Positions 8,801 to 17,500 of a stretch of DNA of 28,227 nucleotides are shown here, piece after piece. Made by a program: the position numbers and the translations under genes. The notes beneath the pieces were generated by a model, which ran no database searches, was not told the origin of the DNA, and was given only the letters and a program-made list of their open reading frames with translations. Within the stretch, counting starts at the first letter, position 1. Every line of letters starts with the position of its first letter. The stretch comes from a virus. The stretch is from positions 1 to 28,227 of IMG/VR virus record IMGVR_UViG_3300020436_000063, one strand, 5' to 3'.

Positions 8801-9935
8801 GTTTTTCAACATCTAAAATTTGTGTTCCACTTAGATCTATATCATAACCTTTTACGTAAGCTGTACCTGCAGATACCTTAACACACATAAGGTCATCTGA
8901 GGGTGTATTACCTTGATCTGTAGTTTCATTAGATTTGAACGCACCTTCATTTGATATACCATCATTTAATGAATTTACAACTTGAACATCAAATGGATTA
9001 AGTGAATAATGCCCTGATTCATCAAAAGTTCTTTTTGCAAAATAATCTTTTATAAGATTATAGTCAGTTTTAGTAATAATTTTTTTGATTTCACCCTCAT
9101 CCACCCTTAAAAGTTCAATGAAGTTTGTATCATTAAAATCTGTCAAACTTTTCTTTGCTAATGAAGTTGTAATCTTTAATCTATCTGCACCTGGAGCTGC
9201 ATAATTAGAAAATCCTCTTGCATTATCATACAAAGAATCATCATCCTTTGCAGTGATTAGTTGTTCATCTATGTTTAAACCAACTCTGTAAGATGGTGTG
9301 TTAGTATATGGATCTAATACAATCTTATCTGTTGATACATCTACAAATGTTCCTCTAATAAAGTATGTTCCTGATGATATACCAACTGCTGATCCAACTG
9401 TTGATGCATCTGTATCAACTAGTGTTAAAATAGTTTCTCCCTCATTTACAGCAGTATTACCATAAACAAAAGATTCTAAAGTTATTAATTGTTCTCCATC
9501 TGTTAAATATGATAATTCATTACTATCTCCAGATTGTAAATATGAAACATAAATTGTTAAATCATTTATTTCTGTGCTTGTACCTGCTAACTCATAACTG
9601 TCAATCTTGACTGTGATACCAGATGATTGTCCTTTTAAAGTTAAACCTTTTAATTGATTTAGATATAATGTTACTGGAATTCCTAAATGCTCATCTTTAA
9701 TTTTTACTGAATAATATTGTGAATCATAATTTATATTACCAGGTATGACCATAGACCCATCTTTAAAGATGTGACTACCAAAAGATTCAATTTGATTTTG
9801 TAAAGAAGATTGTAAAGTTGTTAATTCTCTTGCTTGTACAGGAAAACCTGGTTTAAACAGGACTCTGTAAAACTTATCTTCCTTATCAAAATCATCATAA
9901 TAAGGACTTATATTTAAATTCGTTTTTTGTGGCAT
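2832..9935 (-). CDS. Very large virion structural protein with N-terminal DUF4815 region (2367 aa)
   Basis: Likely a baseplate or tail-fibre component. Residues 1-70 carry PYYDDF (11-16) and FKPGFPVQARELTTLQ (27-42), which I recognise as the start of DUF4815, a region found in large phage tail proteins. The remainder is beta-rich and low in Cys. Notable segments are a Pro run (near 1478), an Arg-rich stretch with 10 Arg in 19 residues (about 1534-1553), directly followed by DPLAQSFT and SVDLFFGTKD. There are also G-x-GY modules (about 1800-1870), an RG-x-x-GT-x5-H module (near 2020), and a DTDGDGFGN loop (about 2292-2300) resembling calcium-binding loops. It begins 3 bases after the gp8 stop and occupies the T4 gene 9/10 position, but I see no convincing similarity to gp9 or gp10. 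Structural role is likely; exact position in the virion is unknown. Confidence 0.82.
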   Translation of the reverse strand: MPQKTNLNISPYYDDFDKEDKFYRVLFKPGFPVQARELTTLQSSLQNQIESFGSHIFKDGSMVIPGNINYDSQYYSVKIKDEHLGIPVTLYLNQLKGLTLKGQSSGITVKIDSYELAGTSTEINDLTIYVSYLQSGDSNELSYLTDGEQLITLESFVYGNTAVNEGETILTLVDTDASTVGSAVGISSGTYFIRGTFVDVSTDKIVLDPYTNTPSYRVGLNIDEQLITAKDDDSLYDNARGFSNYAAPGADRLKITTSLAKKSLTDFNDTNFIELLRVDEGEIKKIITKTDYNLIKDYFAKRTFDESGHYSLNPFDVQVVNSLNDGISNEGAFKSNETTDQGNTPSDDLMCVKVSAGTAYVKGYDIDLSGTQILDVEKPRDKKEVPSALVPYEMGTILKVNNVFGVPAPNINDDTKFVELYNQRTGSNTAGTGELVGQARVYSFAVSGASYTGDSTEWDLHLFDVQTFTRIVINSAVSNTQLPDASRVRGVSSGAIGYATASGGNSTIIKLTEVTGIFMEGEQVIINEDSEISRSITTVKTFGIQDIKSVYQDASSLTGYAADFVADTVLQKRVPTGFSITDKIDINSVGIATCAGGNFVGIKTDTIVRYQLPNESVERFNRVTSVLPNGSISLAAVASVTGICNGALPTAQNTTTTFSFGVTNVALNDNKGLFAKLGNPNVSDINLSNANLVVGKNITGKSTSGSGTLSLAISDTGISSAFYDAFDEEKYAIHYSDGTIEDLTNDQFTLGSNGQSITFQGLTASQSNVVISTTVKKQSLKSKQKNYIRSQKLTVDKTAVGINTDLTGMTKATGYGLRVEDKEISLNDPDVVKIIGVFESINSDAPILDKITLPSGLGLNTNAILGEKITGSTSDAIAQISGLISATQVEIVYLTSDKFIIGEVVNFDESKISSTLQSIDATSSLNITSIFDLDKGQRDQFYDYSRIVRKQNFAPPTRKLTIVFDKYDVPTNDNGDFYTIESYDEERYGKDIPSIGNKTVRASDTIDFRPRVSTYNGDESPFAFQNRTFANSINPSFIVTPNESSILGYNYYLPRIDKIVLDRNGVLSILKGKSNINPKEPIHDANNMDIATITLPAYLYDPDDAEIKSVDNVRYTMRDIGGLEERIENLETTTSLSLLELDTKTLQVQDADGLSRFKSGFFVDDFKNNDLLDITDPDCRVTIDTQLNELNVPIDLWSITPQIALDLSINSDTADFSQNLPLLDNNCRKTGDVITLNYDEVVALNQPLASRVENVNPFNMIDFNGTILLNPDADSWVRTIQVSGGVIRRTGARNRTFTERQVTSSQRDTHIRSRNVSFEAASLKPNTRYYSFFDSTSGIDIIPKLLEISMVNGIFQTGETINVLDNLGNITAVLRLARPDHKRGSINSPSQTFSSNPYDTSSSFGVRYSASSTVLNIDTNSVSDEAQGLFFGFISKNSATILGQSSGAQATVTTLRLVTDEVGQVFGSFFFRNPLASPPPPLRFRTGTSSFKLTSSPTNTEGLPGSLLISDAETTYNTEGGQVQTIRSTTIVETAPPRRRSRRAFMGNSRRPRGRRDPLAQSFTTDESGMTITSVDLFFGTKDPVERLTVELRTMELGTPTNLLVNPFSQVTLNPDDINVSSDASAATRVTFPSPIYLEPDTEYAVVLLAPTTDNYEAWIAQMGEKTVNSQSLPDAESVIVTKQYVGGSLFKSQNGTIWTASQFEDLKFTLYKAQFSTTPGTAFFYNPKLDTRSSNIERLLPNAITTLPRKLKVGLTTTTHAQSIAKMGIGVKVSDSTSATAVQGFIEQIGGPVNTVGLTTGGTGFKASQTYNNVPLYAITGRGTGATATVATNNVGQVSSVSITSNTGGSGYVLGDVLGITTSTVAQGSGVQIAVTGTNGTSTLYLNNVQGEEFTTGQPIVVYEGATATSYASTTITSSNTFDERFTGNVIKVNHYNHGMQADTNLVTLADIEPSTTPVTVTDALAVDDQIISVASTAPFATANGISTSQGYVKINSEIIYYSSIGVNQLGIGTRGIDGTVIRTHNVDDIARKYELNGFDLRKINTNHNMPNNATLSGYRKIDEYHLELDRPNPSGDNQTSFTNEQTLGGDNIFASQNYQFDNIIVDLNTLIPSSNTTLDGQIRTVSGTSAGGSEIPFIDQGFEDISISSPNKLDSPRIICSKVNENTRLTTLPQNKSFTLGFRLATTDVNLSPMIDTQDANVILERSRLNNPISDYVKDDRSNKTSGDPHASVYISNRVDLKNPATSLKVLIGAYRHPSADFRVLYQLFREDGAETELSYELFPGFDNLEDTDGDGFGNKVIDPAKNSGRPDAFVSPSDFDEFKEYQFSIDDLDEFTGFKFKIVMSGTNEAFPPRFKDFRAIALA

Positions 9936-9938
9936 TTT

Positions 9939-11501
9939 TTAAAATTCCAAGATGATTTTAATGTCTTCCTTTTGTCTAGAGTTTCTAGTTATCAATGGAC
10001 GATTATCTAAGTAAATAACATCCCCTGATCCTTTATTTATCTCAGGAGAAGCAAGACCATTTGTGAAGTTCACTCCAAGTGAAATAACTTTGTTACCAGT
10101 TGGGTTTGTGCTTATACCTGTAAAGTTTTGATCTACTGAGGCAGAAAAATTAGTTCCAGTTATAACTTCTGCTGATGATTCAAATGCAAAAACTTTTGCT
10201 GCAGTTGTAACACCAACGTAATCTGTTTGATCTGCACTGGTTTGATTAAAGTATAAAGATCTATCTTGGTAGTATTTAATCACATTTGTATCAGTATCGT
10301 AAGAAACAATGTAACCTTTTGCTGTGCCACCAGTGACAGATTGTTCAATTTTACCACCAATAGTTGGAGTGCCTGTTGGTGATACAACCTTAATAGCATT
10401 CACAGATGAAAATTCATTCGCAGTATAAGTTGCTGTAGATCCGATAGATGTTGGATTTTTAACTATACTTATCTGTGCAAATTTTGTATCTGTTGGAAAA
10501 TCTTTTGTTGAATCATCAAATCTTGCATACACTAAGAGTTTGTCAGTTCCTAATTCTTTATATAAATCAAATCCATGACCTCTAGATGGTGGGATGATTG
10601 GTATAAGTTTTGCCTTATTACCCACTGAAACTGCTGAATTACCAAGAGGACCTAAATCAACCATACCATAAGTATATCCTTGTCCACCAGATGAAACAAC
10701 TGTTTTTGTAATTTTTCCATTACTATCAGTGTCTATAACAACTTTTGCACCAGTTCCATCACCGATAATGTCAACCTCTCTACCAACTATATTCTGTGAA
10801 TATCCAAATCCTTGATTATCAATATAAACTTTTTTAATTTGATTGTTATTAATGGTAGAATCACCATTCTCTCTTACTGATTGAATTTGAGATTCAGTTG
10901 AGGTCGGCCAATCACCAGGAACTGAAATATACTCAGTTGAATCAAATTTTATAATATCACTTGGTGGAACTGTAAAAAGATATTTCCAAATATATCCATC
11001 ACCACTCTCACCTGCTCTAGATGGTTCCAAATCAGTAAATAAAGGTTCGTCCTGTGACGCATTACCTGTTGTACTTATACCAGAAGAACCATTATCAATA
11101 CAAACATAAACATCAAAGTTTTTGTTCATCACATAATAATTTGCAGCATATAATCTTGTGGAATTAGTCACAGGGGATGGACTGGTCACACTATAGTCAT
11201 GACGAAACATTTCATATCTTGTACCTTGTGTCCAATTTCTTCTTGTTATTAGTCTTCTTACGTTTGCACTTGTTACCTTCTTTCCAAAAATTTGAGTATC
11301 ACCAGTGTGATCTAAGTAATTAAAATTATCAACTGGATTAGGAGTATTAGTATTCCAATCAGTGGTTCTTCCAAAACCAACAGCAAGTGCTGGATTGGCT
11401 AGTCCAACCACAACATAATATGAATTTGCAGAGTTATCCACTGTCTCTACAAAATTATTTGCATTTAGAATTCTAAATTGATCTGTTACAATTGCAGCCA
11501 T
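9939..11501 (-). CDS. 8: Baseplate wedge subunit gp8
   Basis: Homologue of T4 gp8, which with gp6, gp7, gp10, gp11, gp25 and gp53 forms the baseplate wedge. Supporting motifs are the N-terminal AAIVTDQFR, VGFGRTTDW (41-49), RRNW (87-90), the strongly conserved GDGYIWKYLFTVPP (167-180; T4 has GDGYVWEYLFEIPP), EYISVP (190-195), and the C-terminal YLDNRPLITRNSRQKEDIKI (T4 has ENRPPI then EEINILFTF). At 520 residues it is much longer than T4 gp8 (334). The extra length includes residues about 224-305 with two GxGY motifs (GFGYSQ and GQGYTYG) and GDGTGAK, like modules in the neighbouring giant protein. It begins 19 bases after a perfect late octamer and has no clear Shine-Dalgarno, so translation may start on a very short leader. 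Confidence 0.93.
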   Translation of the reverse strand: MAAIVTDQFRILNANNFVETVDNSANSYYVVVGLANPALAVGFGRTTDWNTNTPNPVDNFNYLDHTGDTQIFGKKVTSANVRRLITRRNWTQGTRYEMFRHDYSVTSPSPVTNSTRLYAANYYVMNKNFDVYVCIDNGSSGISTTGNASQDEPLFTDLEPSRAGESGDGYIWKYLFTVPPSDIIKFDSTEYISVPGDWPTSTESQIQSVRENGDSTINNNQIKKVYIDNQGFGYSQNIVGREVDIIGDGTGAKVVIDTDSNGKITKTVVSSGGQGYTYGMVDLGPLGNSAVSVGNKAKLIPIIPPSRGHGFDLYKELGTDKLLVYARFDDSTKDFPTDTKFAQISIVKNPTSIGSTATYTANEFSSVNAIKVVSPTGTPTIGGKIEQSVTGGTAKGYIVSYDTDTNVIKYYQDRSLYFNQTSADQTDYVGVTTAAKVFAFESSAEVITGTNFSASVDQNFTGISTNPTGNKVISLGVNFTNGLASPEINKGSGDVIYLDNRPLITRNSRQKEDIKIILEF

Positions 11502-11519
11502 ATCATTAGCTTTTTTCTA

Positions 11520-11527
11520 TATTTATA
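11520..11527 (-). promoter_or_regulatory. T4-type late promoter TATAAATA (unit of gp8 to 64-aa protein)
   Basis: The minus strand reads TATAAATA exactly, directly after the stop codon of the giant gp7-position gene (stop at 11528-11530) and 19 bases before the gp8 ATG. If initiation is at the usual T4 late distance, the leader is only about a dozen bases. Confidence 0.78.
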
Positions 11528-14500
11528 CTACCCAAGATCCTTTCTTAATGAACCTGTGTCCCTAAGACCGAAATCTCTTCTCTGGATAGATGGGTAAGTT
11601 GTTAATCCAGAGTCAATTGTTAAACCAGTGACTCCAATAGATATTGGATTTATGCCTCTAGTAAATCCAGAAAGTCTTCCCCAAGAGAATTCTCCTGTAC
11701 CAAAACCTACTGACGCACCATTAATACCTGTTGTATTTACACCAGTATCTATATTACAAGTAATAATACCAACTGCAGCATTATAATCATTTATAATGTA
11801 AATATTATCAAGACAGGTTGTACCTGTTGCAACAACAGTGCTATTGCTACCGTCAACAGAGGTAACACCATGACCTACTTTTGTTCCAAATATGAATATT
11901 GGATAACCAACTTTTAGTTGAGTTGCAGTTGAATTAGCATTATTTACAAAATCAGGTTCAAGTGTAAATTTGAGTGCTAAAGGATGACTTCCAGTACCTT
12001 CAGTCACTGAAATTCCACTAATAATGCCATCGTAACCCTCAACAGTTGTTATCACATCCACATCTTCTTTTATTGCTCTAGGAAGTTGAGCAAGCACTTG
12101 AGGAACTGCAGCAATGGTATATCCAAAACCAGGATTTACTATTGTAGTGTTAGTTATGACACCGTTTGTTATTGTAGCAGTCGCAGTAGCAGTGGATCCA
12201 ATTCCTACACCAATAGATTGAGGAGCAGATATTGAAATTGAAGTTGTTGATCCAACATATCCACTTCCACCATTTGTTATGGTAATTGCTGAAATTGTTC
12301 CACCTATTGAAACAGTTGCGGTGAATCCAGCAGATACAGGTTCTCCAGCACCCACAATTAATCCACCAACACTACCTACACTTAAAGCAGAATTGTCTTC
12401 TTCATAGTTAAAGAACCTTGCATTATCAACAAATAACTCATTATCAGTAGAGGATAGATCACCAATAATTTTTGAAGTTGGATAAATTTGAGATTCGAGA
12501 GAGTCTCTTGTCTTGAAAACAATTTCACCATTTACTTTTTTATCAACTTTTTGTTTGATCCAACTTAAAGGTTTAAAGTTTCTTTCATCGACTCCTAATT
12601 GTGTGTATAAATCTGTTTCAACTTCATCTGAGGATTTAATTGCATAAATTGTTCTTTGTTTTTGGGTTGTTGTAATTCCAGAAGTATTTTTAAATACTTG
12701 AACAACATCACCTGTTTTGATTGTAGGTGAAACTGAGGAACCAGCCGAAACTTGAACTGCGTCAACTCCAGTTGTTCCTTTATAAAAGAATATGTCAATT
12801 ATATCATCTGCATCAGGTGCAACTGCAAATTCAAAAGAAGTACCACCATCGAATGTATATGATTCACCAGGATCTTGAATTACACCATTTACAAATATCA
12901 ATAATAATGCATCAAGATTTATGAGTGAAGAATCTGGATTATCTTCATCAACTTCAAAACTTAATAAACTTGCATTATAAATTAATGGGAATCTTTTTCT
13001 CTCACCATTTTGCAATTCTTTAATAGAATCTATAAAGTCAAAGTCACCAAAATTCCAAGATGAATACTGATCTCTGAATACTTTTGTTACTGTTAATTCA
13101 AAATCGCTTATTAATTGTGAGGTATTTAAAAATCTATCTGTGACTAAACCAACTGGTTTGAATACATCACCAACTTTGAAATTGTATCCATTATTATCTA
13201 ATGAAAAACTCTTAACTTCAAAAGATGTTGATCCTAAACCAACCGTTGTATCTGCCGCTCCAACTCCTATAGTTAATGTGGCACCTGTGCCTGTATCCGT
13301 AGTTGATCCAATTCCTCTTCTAGATACACCAATAATTGGAAGATTTTCATATGATGGTGAAGAAACTTGAATTTGTGGTTGAGTATAACCAGTCCCTGCA
13401 TTATTAATTGTGAATTTTAACGCTCCGCCTGTTCCAGTGTTGGTAATACCTACATTAACTGTAAATGTATTAGTTGTAACTGCAGTAATTGCTAACGTTG
13501 CATTGTGTGCTGGATCTCCACCTGCTGAACTTGGGGTAGGACCAGATCGTGGATACGCATGATCAGTCGAGAAATTATCTTGTGCACATCTAAACACAAA
13601 TGAATTTGTAGCAAGACCGACTGTATTACTTGTTGTTAATCCATGAGATGCTTTAGTAATAACTAAATTACCTGTTGCTGGATCATATGTGGCACCTGTG
13701 GGTGTAAGAGGAGAACCTCCAGTAACTGATACAGCATTAGTTGATGCACTTATGAAAACGTGAGTATTAGAGACAACCTCTGCTGAAATATCCGCACTTG
13801 ATCCATTTCCAGATAAATCCGTAACAGCAACAGAAACTGGATTTCTATACCCAGATCCAAAACTTAAGTCTGACAAGAACTCAACTGCATTACCACCACT
13901 TGAATAAGCATGAGTAACAGTGCTAGTTCCTACGTTTGTTGTAAATGTTGTTGCGGATAATATTCCTGTTACACTAAATGAAGTAGTTGTTGATATACTT
14001 AATGTTGGACTGAATGTTAAACCATTTAATCTAACAAACTCATTTATATTTCTAAATCCATGATTACCAGATGTGGTAATTTGAAGTTCACCTGTGGTAT
14101 TATTAAATGATGCATCACTAACAGTAAATGAATTTCCTGTTGTTGCAAGACCAACAATTCCTACAATCGCACCACTACCGTTCGTTGTTGCTTTTACTTT
14201 AGCTGGTGCTAAATTAGCAACTCCTAATCCCCCAGTGGAACCTAAAGAAACTATCACACCTCCTCTTGGAAGTTGATTTTGATTTACATCAGTCTCACTA
14301 ATAATTTTTGTACCATTAGCTGATGTAATTCCTGTAAATGTTACTTCACTAACACCTGCAGTTTCTGAGAACTCATAATTATTACCAAGATTATTAAATG
14401 TAGTTGGTGTTTGGAATATACCGTTTAATAATAAAATACTACTTCCTGTTTGTATTCCTGTAGTATTTGCTCCACCCACTCTCAAATCAAAAGTTTGTCC

Positions 14501-17500
14501 AATACCAGTAAAATCTCCTGATATATCATCAAATATAGTATTAGTTGCGTAACTTTGTCTTAAATATACTCTACCGTTAAATTTAGATCTAACAGGATCT
14601 AAGTTTGATGATGTTTTTTGTGTAGAATTAGTTCCTCTTGGAGGATCTGTAAAATGAACAGTGCTATCTACAATATTATATCCACCAGAAAATAATCTTG
14701 CAGTATTGCCTGAACTATGATTTGTTGAAGCAGATCCTATTGCTCCTCTCTCAACTTCAAATAAATTAACACTACCAGTGTTAGTTATCGGACCTACTGA
14801 TGTAGTTCCCAAACCAACATTAGTGACTTTCATAAATTCATCATTAACCTTAACTATATCATTAGAATTAATAGATGATATTCCAGTAACACTAAAAGTA
14901 GTTGCACTACTAGAAATATTATATTCTAGATTAGTTGTGATTGGTGTAAATGCAATTGGAGATTGAATAACACCATCAATAGACATTAATGCTTTTTCAA
15001 CCTTTTTAAACATTTCAAATTCGTGTGCATTACCTGTACCAGTTCCAGTAAATGTAACTGCTATTCCTGCTAATGCGTCAGGACGAGATTTTGAAATTTT
15101 GAAAGTATCTTTATTAATTCTTATTGCATATACTTCTGATCCTAATGTGCCACCTGCAGTTGCTATTCCTGATAACGAAATTCCAGTAAAAGTTGAACCA
15201 GGTGTATAAACTAGTCGTTCACCAGTTTCAAAGAAATGATCAATGATTGTAAATACACCAGTTGCAGCATTCAATGTGCTTACATCTGATGGATTAAATT
15301 GTTTTTGGAATATAGGTTTAGAATCACTTTGTAATTTAAAACTTGTTTTATTTGATCTTGTTCCATTAACTGCATCATACTGTGCAAATGATAATGATTC
15401 AGTAACTGTCCCGTATTGTAAATCAGGTGGAATATTAAGTAAGTCAGTTTCTGAATAAAACGCCTCTGTAAATGATTGAACCTCAACACTATTAGTTCCA
15501 CCACTGTATAGTGGATCTGGGTGGAAGTTAAGACATAGATCATTACCAACTATAGTTGATGAGAATGTCCCTATACCTGATGTGCTTCCAATGGAGATGA
15601 ATGGATATTGTGTTGTATGAGTATCTGTTGAATCATGAGCAACTAATACTTGATGTAGTGAACTTGTTGATCCACTTGATACTCGAACAACTCCTTTAAG
15701 AGAACTAATTTCATTTTCAGTGAATGTTGCAATTGTGGATGCAGATGAAACATTATGGAATTTAGATTCAAATATCGTTGTTCTTTCAGTGCCATCTAAT
15801 TGTCCAGGTAATTTAAATCTATATGTTCCTATACCAGCAGCAGTGGTTCCAATACCAATAATTCTTGATCTAACTAAAACATCATTTGATTGATCATTTT
15901 CAAAGTTTAATGATAATATTCCAGATTCTATTTCAGATTTAAATGTTCCAATAAAATTAGATGTAGGACCATCTTCAGTATCTGCATAAAATTCAGATAT
16001 GAAAGAATTTGTTCCATCATGAGTTAGATATAAATCTACAAAGTTTGTTTGTTCTGTGGTTGTATTATTGACTTCAATTGAAGCAAAGAAAGCATCAATA
16101 TCATTTACGTTTGTTGAAATAATATTTGATGTGCTTGCTACAGATACTGAAGTATTAATACCAGATAAATTTACAAACCCTATTGATTGAGTTCCAATTC
16201 CTGTTAAATTAGTATTATAAAATGTTTTTAATATTTTTAAATCATAATCATTATTATCAGGATCATCAGGTGTAAATTTCAAACTTACATTTCCTGATAT
16301 GTCAATTTCACCCTTAAGTTCTCCTAACTCAGAGGGTGTAGTGTGAATTTTTGCTTTTTCAGCAGTGAATACATCAGTATCATCTTTGTACAAAATAATA
16401 TCTGATAATTGAGTGTTATTATTATTTGGATTTCTTATTTGAACTAAAAACGTCGCATATCTAGTATTAATAGATAAATCTAAAAATTCGGTTAAAGTGC
16501 TTGCTGTGTTTGAAAATAAACCACTTATATCATCTATTTCAAGAACTCTATTAGTTCTACACTCAATATATGGTGATAACTTTGTGTTTTTTAACTTTAG
16601 GAATTTAGATTTACCGTCTACAGTGTCAATATCTAAAGCAAAGTCAAAATTATTAATTGTATCTACTCTTTTTTGATCAATAAAATCTAATGCAAGAGTA
16701 TCTGTAAAACTAGATGTTGTAACACCTGCGTTTGTGACAGATGTTATGCCAACATCAGCAAAATTTTTCAATCCTGTTGTATGAAGTAATCTGTTAACTG
16801 GATTTATTAAATCTTCATATGTAATTCCACTTTTTACACTATACGATAAATTTTGATAATAGTCATTATCTGGAGTAACTTGATAATCTTGACTTAATTT
16901 ACCGATATCATCATTCCAACCTTGATCCTGTCTTAACGAATAACTAATTTCAAAAACACCAGTATTTTTAGATATGGAATTTATTTTTGCAATATTACCA
17001 CTGTTAAAACCTTTTATCAATTGTCCAGCAGTTAAATTAAATGCACCAGGTGATAACTCTTCAATTTTTATTAAATTATTTGATGATTCTGATATCACTA
17101 AATCAACAGCAACGTAAGATGTGCCAACGAATGATAGCAGTTTCTCACCGACACTAAATTTTGATGTTACTTGTGTTACTTTAAAAGTTGGATAATCATT
17201 TTTGCTTATGACTATACCAAATGAATTTTGATTTGTTTTTGCTATCCCAGCATTAGTAGTAATTGAAGATAAATCAAATTCAATTGTAGCTGGATTGGTA
17301 TTGTTTACAGCACTTATTTTAAAGAATTTAAATCCATTATCTCTTGAATTAAATCCTGTGCCTGTTGAACCATCTTTTTGCAATCCCTCAACAAATATTT
17401 CTTCATCAACAGTGAATGGAGCAGTTGTAAATCCTAAAACTGGAGTTACTAATGTGCAAGTTACAATACCAACTGCTTGATTATACTCTAATTTACTTAC

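Noticed and set aside
14041-14060. Late-promoter-like TATAAATG inside the giant gene
   Set aside because: The last base differs and no gene starts nearby; partial matches are expected by chance in AT-rich DNA.
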